From NCBI GenBank assembly GCA_025454675.1, contig JALONZ010000001.1, forward strand, positions 1 to 30,719: DNA of 30,719 nucleotides, read 5' to 3'. Shown one piece after another: positions 24,185 to 30,719 of the stretch. The position numbers and the translations under genes were made by a program. Below the pieces are notes generated by a model, which was given only the letters and a program-made list of their open reading frames with translations, did not search any database and was not told where the DNA came from. Source of the DNA: Anaerolineae bacterium. Its GTDB lineage: Bacteria; Chloroflexota; Anaerolineae; Aggregatilineales; Phototrophicaceae. Every line of letters begins with the position of its first letter. Position 1 is the stretch's first letter.

Positions 24185-24775
24185 TTGGTGGACGATAAGG
24201 TTAATAAGACGCACGCTAGTCGCCCATTTCCAAAACGCCCAGATGATGGCTATTCGGCTTGGCAAGCGACAATGGGTTATATCAATATGCACCACAGCCC
24301 TGATGCGTTGCTTCAAGTGGAAGCCTATTCGCAACATGCGAAAGTATTTTGGGGTGCATCTGTATCATGGGCGGATAATCGAGAAGCTGTTGATAATTGT
24401 TTGTCGTTGCCCATCGCATTGCATGATTTATGGATGCAAGTGGAGAGGCAGTATCGCATTTTTAATAATCCAGCCGATGCGTTGCGCCGTCCATTTGGGT
24501 ATAAGGATGATGAATGGTTTGATGATGCCACACTCGATATTTTGCATCGGCTGATTCATACTACCCAAAGTGTTTTTGGTGATGATTGGCGCATTTTATG
24601 GATTTATCAACCATCCGAAACACCCGAAATGCGTGTACAAATGCGAATGCTCGCTGATAACATGAATCGTCATGCGGGTGGGCGTGGCGCAAGTTTATTA
24701 GATGCAGGGCGCGAATTATTTCGGAATGCCGCGCCTATTTACCAAGCCTTTTTAGAATCTCGTGATAACTCATAG
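24185..24775 (+). CDS. Conserved-looking soluble protein of unknown function
   Basis: Not recognised. 196 residues, hydrophilic, without signal peptide or membrane segment, rich in Trp, Met, Asp and Arg. The centre (WMQVERQYRIF, then RRPFGYKDDEWFDDATLDIL) looks helical. Start could be TTG at 24185 or GTG at 24188; AGGA at 24176-24179 suits the GTG slightly better. It begins two bases after the Clp-type ATPase and ends 15 bases before the phosphohexomutase, so it is almost certainly cotranscribed with both. A link to the ATPase, for instance as adaptor or substrate factor, is possible by position only. Confidence 0.75.
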   Translation: MVDDKVNKTHASRPFPKRPDDGYSAWQATMGYINMHHSPDALLQVEAYSQHAKVFWGASVSWADNREAVDNCLSLPIALHDLWMQVERQYRIFNNPADALRRPFGYKDDEWFDDATLDILHRLIHTTQSVFGDDWRILWIYQPSETPEMRVQMRMLADNMNRHAGGRGASLLDAGRELFRNAAPIYQAFLESRDNS

Positions 24776-24790
24776 AAGGAGCATTGTTCG

Positions 24791-26206
24791 ATGACATTCG
24801 ATACATCCGTATTCAGAAAATATGATATTCGTGGCACAGTCGTTGGAAATCCGCCTCAAATAACCCCCGATTTAGCGCGTGCGGTTGGTAAGGCGTTGGG
24901 GACATACCTCCCGCAACATTTTGGCACAGACCGCGTGTTTGTGGGGTGTGATAATCGCCAAACATCCACCCCGCTCAAAGAAGCCATGATTGAAGGCTTA
25001 CTGTCTACAGGCATGGCTGTCACCGATATTGGACAAGTGATGACACCAACCACCTATTTCGCCTGTGCCAGTTATGGTGAAAAGGGCGGGGGGGTGATGA
25101 TTACTGGTAGCCACCTCGACACCCGTTATAACGGCATCAAAATGGCATTTGGCACACTGGCATTGGCAGGTGAACAAATTCAAGATTTGCTTAGAATTAT
25201 CCAAAATAATGCGTTCACGGTTGGACAGGGTAAATTGGATACCGATTTTGATATGATTCATAAGCACATGGAAAAAATTGCGAGTATGGTGTCATTCAAA
25301 AAGCCATTGACCGTTGTCTTGGATGCAGGTAATGGGTTGTCTGGGACATATATCCCCGCCGTACTGGAAAAATTAGGCGCAACGGTTCATGGTCTATATT
25401 TAGAATCGGATGGCACATATCCTAACCATCTGCCCAATCCAGAAGACCCCGAAATGACCGTAGACCTCGAAAAGAAAGTGGTCGAAGTGGGTGCAGATTT
25501 GGGCTTGGCATTTGATGGGGATAGTGACCGTTGTGGATTCATTGATAATCATGGTCATCACATTGCCGCTGACCGTCTGTTGGCATTATTGGCGCGGGAT
25601 TTACTCAGTCGTCATCCAGGGTCGTATGTGGTGTTTGATGTGAAGGCATCGCAAGCCTTGCCCGATGAAATTCGGAAATATGGTGGCAAACCGTATATGT
25701 GGAAATCGGGGCATAGCCTGATGAAACAAAAAATGCGTGAATTGGGGTCGCCATTGGGTGGTGAGGTGAGCGGACATTTATTTGTGGGCGAAAATTATTA
25801 TGGGTTTGATGATGCGCCCCTTGTCGCGCTCAAAACATTGGAAATTATTTCGCAAAGTGATAAGACGATTGCCGAAATTTTTGACGAAATTCCCAAATTG
25901 GTCGCCACACCAGAAGTCATCCTTGATGCGCCAGATGCGCTAAAATTTGCCATTATTGATGAAATTGCGGAAGAATTGGCTAAAAAATATGAGGTGGTCA
26001 CAGTAGATGGTGCGCGTGCCATTTTTGAACATGGCTGGGGCTTGGTGCGTGCCAGCAATACTCAACCCGCCATTACCTTGCGCTTTGAAGCCTATACACG
26101 CCCGCAAATTGTGGAATACATGACTATTTTCAAAGCCTTGCTCGATAAGCATCCAGAAATTAATCAAGATAAACTGGTCGCCCAAATTGCGAAGTTCTCG
26201 GAGTAA
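24791..26206 (+). CDS. Phosphomannomutase/phosphoglucomutase
   Basis: Alpha-D-phosphohexomutase that interconverts hexose 6- and 1-phosphates, supplying NDP-sugars for glycans and envelope. 471 residues, typical for ManB/AlgC-type enzymes. Domain 1 carries the phosphoserine loop as TGSHLDTRYNGIKM (Ser107); the usual motif is TASHNP, so the residues flanking Ser-His differ. Domain 2 has the metal-binding DGDSDR (242-247), domain 3 the sugar-specificity loop GGEVSGH, and domain 4 the phosphate-binding RASNTQPAITLRFEA. ATG at 24791 with AGAAGGAG upstream. The start FRKYDIRG is typical. Whether mannose or glucose phosphate is preferred cannot be decided from these motifs. Confidence 0.93.
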   Translation: MTFDTSVFRKYDIRGTVVGNPPQITPDLARAVGKALGTYLPQHFGTDRVFVGCDNRQTSTPLKEAMIEGLLSTGMAVTDIGQVMTPTTYFACASYGEKGGGVMITGSHLDTRYNGIKMAFGTLALAGEQIQDLLRIIQNNAFTVGQGKLDTDFDMIHKHMEKIASMVSFKKPLTVVLDAGNGLSGTYIPAVLEKLGATVHGLYLESDGTYPNHLPNPEDPEMTVDLEKKVVEVGADLGLAFDGDSDRCGFIDNHGHHIAADRLLALLARDLLSRHPGSYVVFDVKASQALPDEIRKYGGKPYMWKSGHSLMKQKMRELGSPLGGEVSGHLFVGENYYGFDDAPLVALKTLEIISQSDKTIAEIFDEIPKLVATPEVILDAPDALKFAIIDEIAEELAKKYEVVTVDGARAIFEHGWGLVRASNTQPAITLRFEAYTRPQIVEYMTIFKALLDKHPEINQDKLVAQIAKFSE

Positions 26207-26208
26207 TT

Positions 26209-26892
26209 ATGACTGATTTTAAGACAATTTATTCATCCCAAGCCGATTTATATGACCAATTGGTTTCACAAGAAGATTACTTGGGTAATATCACCAATGT
26301 TATTGCGACTATCCGCCATTTACCACTGGCAAAAGTTGTGGAATTTGGCGCGGGTACAGGACGCTTAACCCGTTTTTTGACACATCATGCAAAGCAGGTG
26401 ATTGCATTTGATTTGTATCCGCATATGTTGGAGAAACTCGTCAGTCGTATGGATGACCCCGCTTTTTTTGCGGTAGCAGATAACCACGCCATGCCCGTTC
26501 TTAGCGAGTATGCAGATATAACCATTGCTGGTTGGTCATTTGGTCATGCGATTGGTTGGTATCCTGATAATTGGGGCGAACATATTGACCAAATGATTTC
26601 GGAAATGCGTCGCATCACCCGCCCAAGTGGGACTATGATTATTGTTGAAACCTTGGGTACTGGTCATACGATGCCGACCCCGCCTCATGAGGGTTTGAGC
26701 CAATATTATGCCAACCTGAAAGAAATGGGTTTTACATTGCGTTGGGTACGCAGTGATTATCGGTTTGAATCGGTTGAACAAGCCGAAATGCTCACCCGAT
26801 TCTTCTTTGGCGATGAACTTGCCGACCGTGTGCGTGATAATCAGATGCTCATCGTCCCTGAATGTACGGGGATTTGGTGGAAACATGTCTAA
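26209..26892 (+). CDS. SAM-dependent methyltransferase (class I)
   Basis: Cytosolic Rossmann-fold methyltransferase, 227 residues. SAM-binding motif I is KVVEFGAGTGRL (about 42-53). Motif II is VIAFDLYPHML with an acidic residue at the end of strand 2, and VADNHAMPV gives the adenine-binding region. IIVETLGTGHTMPTPP follows strand 5. The general type is that of the UbiE/Methyltransf_11 group, but the substrate is not evident. It starts two bases after the mutase stop, which implies coupling. A hairpin terminator follows about 30 bases after its stop, so it is the last gene of the Clp-mutase group. Confidence 0.85.
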   Translation: MTDFKTIYSSQADLYDQLVSQEDYLGNITNVIATIRHLPLAKVVEFGAGTGRLTRFLTHHAKQVIAFDLYPHMLEKLVSRMDDPAFFAVADNHAMPVLSEYADITIAGWSFGHAIGWYPDNWGEHIDQMISEMRRITRPSGTMIIVETLGTGHTMPTPPHEGLSQYYANLKEMGFTLRWVRSDYRFESVEQAEMLTRFFFGDELADRVRDNQMLIVPECTGIWWKHV

Positions 26893-26895
26893 AAT

Positions 26896-26911
26896 CTGCT
26901 TCATTTAGCAG
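26896..26911 (+). other. Small stem-loop before purK leader terminator
   Basis: CTGCT (26896-26900) and AGCAG (26907-26911) form a 5-bp stem with a 6-nt loop just after the methyltransferase stop and 9 bases before the strong terminator-type hairpin. Short enough to arise by chance. Confidence 0.3.
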
Positions 26912-26920
26912 GATATGACA

Positions 26921-26957
26921 AAATGGGTGTGGCAAGACTTTCGCCATACCCATTTTT
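26921..26957 (+). terminator. Rho-independent terminator or attenuator between methyltransferase and purK
   Basis: A 13-bp stem AAATGGGTGTGGC (26921-26933) / GCCATACCCATTT (26943-26955), with one G-U pair and a 9-nt loop, ends in a T run (TTTTT, interrupted by one A, then TT). This is a strong intrinsic terminator for the upstream genes. Only 25 bases separate its end from the purK ATG, too few for a normal promoter, so it may lie within the purK leader and act as an attenuator. Confidence 0.8.
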
Positions 26958-26982
26958 ATTGATAGCGATAGGAGTGATTTTA

Positions 26983-28110
26983 ATGCGAATTGGGATTTTA
27001 GGGGGTGGTCAGTTGGCGCAAATGATGACCCAATCTGCCATCTCACTCGGATTGGAAACGGCGATTTTTGAGCAAATTGCAGATACACCTGCTTCGCGTC
27101 TTACGCAATATGGGGTGGTGGGGCGTTGGACAGATACTTCTGCCATTGAGACATTTGGCGCGATGTGTGACTTGATTACATTGGAAAATGAATTTGTGGA
27201 TGCAACCGTGTTGCGCCAATTTGAGGAGATGAAACTCCCTGTATATCCATCTTCACAGACATTGGAGCAAATTCAAGATAAATTGATTCAAAAAATCACC
27301 ATGATGCAAGAAAACTTGCCTGTGCCATCATTTGCGCCGTTGGATACATCGGATACTGCCCGTGACTTTGGCAGAAAATATGGGTATCCATTCCTCTTGA
27401 AAGCACGGCGTAATAGTTATGATGGTTATGGCAACGCGACGATTCATACACCTAATGATATTCAACCGCATTGGGAACGCTTATCACAAGGGGATAGGGC
27501 GCTGATGGGGGAGGCATTTGTGCCTTTCACACATGAATTGGCGGTGATGGTTGTGCGTGGTCGCAAAGGGGATGTAAAAGCGTATTCTGTTGTGGAGACG
27601 GTACAAAAAAATCATGTGTGTCATGTGGTGCGTGCGCCTGCCAATTTATCCCCCGAAATATTGGCGAAAGCGCGATATGTGGCAGTGAAAGCGGTTCAAG
27701 CCATTAATGGGGTGGGGGTGTTTGGTGTGGAATTGTTTTTATTGGCAGATGGCACGATTTTATTCAACGAAATTGCACCCCGTCCGCATAATTCGGGTCA
27801 TTATACGATAGAGGGGTGTGTTACCTCGCAATTTGAAAATCATTTACGGGCGGTGATGGGTTTGCCACTTGGCTCAGTTGACCTTCGCGCCCCTGCGGTG
27901 GTGATGGTCAATTTGCTTGGCACAAAAGATGGCACGATGAACACCGATAACCTCGCACAAACCTTGAAATACGATAATGTGCATGTGCATTTATATGGTA
28001 AGCGTCAACTGCGTAAGGGGCGCAAAATGGGGCATATCACCATTTTGGGGGATACGATTGAAGAAATCGAAATGATAGGCGTTCAAGCCGCGTCTGAATT
28101 TGATATTTAG
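26983..28110 (+). CDS. purK: N5-carboxyaminoimidazole ribonucleotide synthase
   Basis: ATP-grasp enzyme of de novo purine synthesis that carboxylates aminoimidazole ribonucleotide with bicarbonate and ATP to give N5-CAIR, the substrate of PurE. 375 residues. N-terminal dinucleotide-like fold GILGGGQLAQMM, ATP-grasp segments GYPFLLKARRNSYDGYGN, EAFVPFTHELAVMVVR and the metal-binding FNEIAPRPHNSGHYT. The ATG at 26983 with TAGGAG upstream is chosen; the frame is open to 26923, but that longer start would fall inside the terminator hairpin and has no family counterpart. 12 bases before purE. Confidence 0.96.
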   Translation: MRIGILGGGQLAQMMTQSAISLGLETAIFEQIADTPASRLTQYGVVGRWTDTSAIETFGAMCDLITLENEFVDATVLRQFEEMKLPVYPSSQTLEQIQDKLIQKITMMQENLPVPSFAPLDTSDTARDFGRKYGYPFLLKARRNSYDGYGNATIHTPNDIQPHWERLSQGDRALMGEAFVPFTHELAVMVVRGRKGDVKAYSVVETVQKNHVCHVVRAPANLSPEILAKARYVAVKAVQAINGVGVFGVELFLLADGTILFNEIAPRPHNSGHYTIEGCVTSQFENHLRAVMGLPLGSVDLRAPAVVMVNLLGTKDGTMNTDNLAQTLKYDNVHVHLYGKRQLRKGRKMGHITILGDTIEEIEMIGVQAASEFDI

Positions 28111-28122
28111 GAGCAAAACAGC

Positions 28123-28599
28123 ATGATTGGGATTATTATGGGCAGTGATAGTGACTTGCCTACGCTACAAGGCGCGATTGATATTTGCCGTGAATTTGGT
28201 GTTCCATTTGAAGTGCGGGTGGTATCGGCACATCGCACACCAGATGATATGGCGACTTATGGCAAAACGGCACATGAACGCGGTATCAAGGTGATTATTG
28301 CAGGGGCGGGCGGGGCGGCACATTTACCGGGTATGATTGCCTCGCATAGCCCATTGCCTGTGATTGGTGTGCCTGTGCAAAGTAAATCGCTGAATGGGTT
28401 GGATTCGTTGCTTTCGATTGTGCAGATGCCTGCGGGTGTGCCTGTGGCGACTGTGGCTATCGGTGGCGGTAAAAATGCGGGGTTATTGGCGATTCAAATT
28501 TTGGCGACATCGGATAAATCGCTGATGGAAAAATATGTGGCATATAAGGCGCGGATTGCCGATGAATCACGCGCCAAAAATGACACATTAGCGTTTTAA
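28123..28599 (+). CDS. purE: N5-carboxyaminoimidazole ribonucleotide mutase
   Basis: Class I PurE moves the carboxylate of N5-CAIR to C4 to give CAIR, following PurK. 158 residues, normal. GSDSDLPTL (7-15) and VVSAHRTPDDM with catalytic His37 are present, as are AGAGGAAHLPGM and GVPVQSKSLNGLDSLLSI. ATG with TAGGAG upstream, 12 bases after purK. The presence of PurK fits the class I (bacterial) pathway. The last 12 bases overlap the 3' end of the convergent gene on the other strand. Confidence 0.97.
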   Translation: MIGIIMGSDSDLPTLQGAIDICREFGVPFEVRVVSAHRTPDDMATYGKTAHERGIKVIIAGAGGAAHLPGMIASHSPLPVIGVPVQSKSLNGLDSLLSIVQMPAGVPVATVAIGGGKNAGLLAIQILATSDKSLMEKYVAYKARIADESRAKNDTLAF

Positions 28600-29025
28600 T
28601 CGAGAAACAAGGATGCTATGGGTGGAATCGAAGCAAAAAAGGATGAATCCTTGTAAGACAATGCCCCACCCATTGCCCTTTTGATAATCATCTTGGGCGC
28701 GTTTTGCCCATTTGTACCCGCCGAGCATATATAACCAATTGAGCGGGGTGTTGATGAGCAAAATACGGCGTAATTTGCGTGCTTCACCGCGCATTACCCC
28801 GTCCTCATACGGGTCGGGTAGGGTATCAATCCGTTTGCTTGTCCCCATTTTGCCGATGAGGGCGATGCCGATATTAATCACTGCCCATGCAACGGCTTGT
28901 GTGCCAAATCCACGCCAAAACGCATTTTTAGATTTCATCAATTGGCGACCCATTTCTAAATTCACCAAATTGATGTTCATCAGGCGACCTGTGAGGTCAC
29001 GGTTAAAGTCCCAAATATCTGACAT
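28588..29025 (-). CDS. Small membrane protein downstream of carotenoid genes, function unknown
   Basis: Function not recognised. 145 residues with two or three hydrophobic segments (about 46-60, 88-104 and 120-138) and basic stretches between them. The N-terminal helix (RLMNINLVNLEMGRQLM) and motif NTPLNWLYMLGGYKWAKRA look like a conserved small membrane protein family (possibly DUF6992-like; from memory, unsure). ATG at 29025 with AAGGA upstream. It is the last gene of the minus-strand carotenoid group, 94 bases after the lycopene cyclase, with a hairpin repeat in the gap. It runs into purE tail to tail, overlapping it by 12 bases. Confidence 0.75.
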   Translation of the reverse strand: MSDIWDFNRDLTGRLMNINLVNLEMGRQLMKSKNAFWRGFGTQAVAWAVINIGIALIGKMGTSKRIDTLPDPYEDGVMRGEARKLRRILLINTPLNWLYMLGGYKWAKRAQDDYQKGNGWGIVLQGFILFCFDSTHSILVSRLKR

Positions 29026-29036
29026 TTTATTTTTTC

Positions 29037-29075
29037 CTTGTGGCGGACATACACTTCGTTAGTCCGCCATTACAC
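29037..29075. repeat. Intergenic hairpin repeat, copy 2
   Basis: TGGCGGAC (29041-29048) and GTCCGCCA (29062-29069) form a perfect 8-bp stem with a 13-nt loop. With the preceding CTTG and the following TTACAC it matches copy 1 at 4076-4127, except for the loop and one compensated stem pair (G-C in place of T-A). The outer GTGTAA arm of copy 1 is absent. It lies between the lycopene cyclase gene and the small membrane-protein gene. Confidence 0.65.
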
Positions 29076-29123
29076 TCTATAAGATGAGATTTATTAATCC
29101 GCCATCACATGGTATAAGGTTAG
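29061..29123. repeat. Partial direct duplication of repeat arm
   Basis: The stretch 29061-29088 (starting AGTCCGCCATTACAC) recurs at 29096-29123 (starting AATCCGCCATCACAT) with 21 of 28 positions equal by eye, including CTATAAG versus GTATAAG. The second unit reaches the stop codon of the cyclase gene. It looks like a decayed second copy of one arm of the hairpin repeat. Confidence 0.45.
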
Positions 29124-29686
29124 TTTCGCTTGAGCCAACGCGCTTTGAAGGCGTAGTAGCCTTTTCGGAATGGCACAGGCAGGCGGTTTTCACTCTCTTT
29201 GGACATGACTAGTGTCACACCAAAGGTCAATAACACATTGGTGATGAAAAAGAAGAAAAATTCTTCAAATGGCAAATTGGGGATGACATCCAAGCCGATG
29301 GTTTTTTCTGGATTGATGCCCCATGTGCCTTCGCCGATGGAAAGGGAATCACTCACACCCAAATAGGCAGTAGATGCGAGGATGGTAGCGAGGATGGTTT
29401 TGCGGTTGCGCCATAAAATATCACCGCCGAAAGCCGTTTGGAACATAACAGGTGGCAATGCCCATGCCATAATCAAACTGAGATAGGTGTTTTTTGGTTT
29501 GCCCTCAAACATTTTGCGGAGTGAAGCCAACCATAACACCCCTAATGCCCCTGTTGCTAAAAGACGCGGTTTGGGGTCTTGTGAATAGGGCGCATCAGAT
29601 GCTGGCATACGGCGCATGATATATTGCATAAATGACCCCGTGAGCAGGGGTTGCAATACAAAAAAGGTGTATTCTTCAATCGGCAC
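29120..29686 (-). CDS. Lycopene cyclase, CrtYc/CrtYd type: distal fragment after in-frame stop
   Basis: Membrane protein fragment of 188 residues carrying both active-site-type motifs of the heterodimeric-cyclase family: VPIEEYTFFVLQPLLTG at the start and NLPFEEFFFFFITN near 145-160. About five hydrophobic segments. The enzyme family converts lycopene ends to beta- or epsilon-rings. The frame is the same as that of the fragment at 29693-29935; only TAA GCA TGG separates that frame from this GTG. No ribosome site is seen before the GTG, so expression would need reinitiation after the stop or readthrough. Read together, the two parts make one cyclase of about 270 residues; this may be a pseudogene or a true two-part enzyme. 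Confidence 0.75.
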   Translation of the reverse strand: MPIEEYTFFVLQPLLTGSFMQYIMRRMPASDAPYSQDPKPRLLATGALGVLWLASLRKMFEGKPKNTYLSLIMAWALPPVMFQTAFGGDILWRNRKTILATILASTAYLGVSDSLSIGEGTWGINPEKTIGLDVIPNLPFEEFFFFFITNVLLTFGVTLVMSKESENRLPVPFRKGYYAFKARWLKRN

Positions 29687-29692
29687 CCATGC

Positions 29693-29935
29693 TTAACGTA
29701 ACCCAGTCACCAATTTGGGGTCGTAGCCCCAGACTTTGGTTGCCACCAAATAATTGTCCCAGACGGTGGTATAGGTGAGTGCTACCAACGAATGACCAAT
29801 CAGGGCTTTTTCTGGGTCCCAACTGGTTAGCGGTTCTGGCAAATCTTTCTTCTTTTGATTATCTCGCCAGATGAGCCAACGCATAATAACAAGCGGAATG
29901 ACGACAAACCGCGCTAAAAATCCGAAATAAGTCAT
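29693..29935 (-). CDS. Lycopene cyclase, CrtYc/CrtYd type: proximal fragment ending at TAA
   Basis: 80 residues with two membrane segments (about 3-20 and 46-64). The end TTVWDNYLVATKVWGYDPKLVTG matches the region that in single-chain cyclases runs straight on into the first PIEE motif. In such proteins about six residues lie between the TG and the P; here they would be L, R, stop, A, W, V, so the TAA takes the place of one sense codon. This makes a nonsense change in an originally single gene likely. Ordinary CrtYc subunits are longer and include their own PIEE-type motif, which this fragment lacks. ATG at 29935 with AGAGGAAG upstream, 9 bases after the phytoene synthase stop. Confidence 0.75.
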   Translation of the reverse strand: MTYFGFLARFVVIPLVIMRWLIWRDNQKKKDLPEPLTSWDPEKALIGHSLVALTYTTVWDNYLVATKVWGYDPKLVTGLR

Positions 29936-29944
29936 AAACTTCCT

Positions 29945-30719
29945 CTACGATGCTGTGCGAGTATTGCGAATCCGCCACCAAATACGCGGGATTCGCGCAA
30001 TTTTGCCCATTTTGCCAATGTGTGCGCGACGGTCAAAGACATGATAATCATGGGCTTCAATATCGGTTAAAATGGCTTTATACAGTTCTGCCGCCGCGCC
30101 AATTGCCAAGCGTCCATCGGGGTTTAGCATGGCAATGCCACGCCATGAATCCCGATACAAATTACGGTTACGTTCAATTTGGAAGCGCATGAACGAGCGC
30201 CATTTATCATCTACAACGGGGTTATCGAAGCGACTTTCATCTAAACCAAAAGCCGAGAGTTCATCTTGAGGCAGATATAACCGCCCTGCCCGCCAATCTT
30301 CGCCCACATCACGCAATATATTGGTAATTTGCAAGGCAACCCCTAATTTTACGGCGTAGGGAATGGCATCTTCGTGGTTATAACCAATGATGTGCATTGC
30401 CATCAGCCCAACCGTTGAGGCGACCCCATATGAATATTCTGCCAGTTCTTCAAAGGTGGCATAACGGCTTTTGGTGAGGTCTTGCTTGACCCCATCAATC
30501 AATTGGGTAGCATAACCGCTTGGAATGTTGAATTGTGACCGTGCATCTGCCCATGCCAATGCAACCAAATCCTCATGAGGCGGGTTAGCGAGGTTGATAC
30601 GCTCACGCCATGCTTCGAGGTCTGTTTCACGACGGCTTGTATCGGCGTTGCGGTCAATAATATCATCCGTGACTCGACAAAACGCATATAAAGCACGGAC
30701 AGCACGACGTTTTTCATCG
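29945..30719 (-). CDS. crtB: Phytoene synthase (partial, N-terminus beyond right edge)
   Basis: Condenses two geranylgeranyl diphosphates to phytoene, the first step of C40 carotenoid synthesis. The frame is open to the window edge (first full codon at 30718), so the start lies outside. The first visible residues DEKRRAVRALYAFCRVTDDI include the first Asp-rich motif (DDIID). The second is in LQITNILRDVGEDWRAGRLY, followed by LPQDEL. These two motifs bind the diphosphates through magnesium. About 257 residues are visible. Any start within the window would cut off the first Asp-rich motif and is rejected. A basic C-terminus (RIPRIWWRIRNTRTAS) ends 9 bases before the cyclase gene, so both are probably in one operon. 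Confidence 0.95.
   Translation of the reverse strand, partial: DEKRRAVRALYAFCRVTDDIIDRNADTSRRETDLEAWRERINLANPPHEDLVALAWADARSQFNIPSGYATQLIDGVKQDLTKSRYATFEELAEYSYGVASTVGLMAMHIIGYNHEDAIPYAVKLGVALQITNILRDVGEDWRAGRLYLPQDELSAFGLDESRFDNPVVDDKWRSFMRFQIERNRNLYRDSWRGIAMLNPDGRLAIGAAAELYKAILTDIEAHDYHVFDRRAHIGKMGKIARIPRIWWRIRNTRTAS

Noticed and set aside
26923..26982. Upstream extension of the purK reading frame
   Set aside because: It would begin inside the terminator hairpin; the ATG at 26983 has a good ribosome site and gives the family's usual start MRIGILGGGQLA.
30499..30717. Separate small gene at the right edge
   Set aside because: Off-frame reading of the phytoene synthase N-terminal part, whose true frame carries the DDIID motif.
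1..30719. CRISPR array, insertion sequence, prophage or toxin-antitoxin pair
   Set aside because: No regularly spaced repeats, transposase, integrase or paired small genes were seen; the genes are housekeeping or metabolic.

Overview
This 30.7 kb window is a gene-dense stretch of bacterial chromosome of moderate GC content. The probable host is a member of the Chloroflexota (Anaerolineae-like). This is inferred from the CapA subfamily, the carotenoid genes of the CrtYc/CrtYd cyclase type, and a Mre/Min/RodA arrangement next to a sugar ABC transporter; no 16S rRNA or other decisive marker is present. Starts are often GTG or TTG. The only gap of more than 300 bases without a protein gene is 3762-4142. 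It holds the lacI promoter and operators, a tRNA gene with its own promoter, and a hairpin repeat.

Layout. 1-3761 (minus): a LacI-family regulator, a sugar-binding protein and two ABC permeases, the last cut by the left edge. A strong promoter with two abutting palindromic operators lies in front of lacI. 3942-4012 (minus): tRNA-Gln(CUG). 4143-14777 (minus): a long cell-shape and division cluster in the order mreB, mreC, mreD, mrdA (PBP2), an unknown polytopic membrane protein, minC, minD, minE, rodA, gltX. It has an extended -10 promoter before mreB and a second promoter before rodA. 14843-16267 (plus): tilS, divergent from mreB. 16358-17230 (plus): an orphan response regulator with a good sigma-70 promoter. 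17278-21856 (plus): three genes with ATGA overlaps, namely an esterase-CapA fusion, a membrane protein with two Asp-box motifs, and a secreted family 3 beta-N-acetylhexosaminidase. 21939-26892 (plus): a Clp/Hsp100 ATPase with a dead-looking first AAA domain, an unknown protein, a phosphohexomutase and a methyltransferase, closed by a hairpin terminator. 26983-28599 (plus): purK-purE. 28588-30719 (minus): phytoene synthase (cut by the right edge), a lycopene cyclase whose reading frame is broken by one in-frame TAA, and an unknown small membrane protein.

How the parts fit. The Mre proteins, PBP2 and RodA form the elongation machinery, and MinCDE places the division site; here they sit together in one run of genes. 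The downstream plus-strand genes add envelope or glycan functions (hexosaminidase, CapA-like protein, phosphohexomutase). PurK and PurE catalyse consecutive steps of de novo purine synthesis. The carotenoid genes would make and cyclise the C40 backbone, if the cyclase is still functional.

Most notable points: the single in-frame stop inside the lycopene cyclase; the Clp ATPase with altered NBD1 Walker motifs and no visible ClpP-binding loop; the esterase-CapA fusion; two copies of an intergenic hairpin repeat with a compensatory base-pair change; a palindromic element inside the hexosaminidase coding sequence; and a terminator-type hairpin just before purK.
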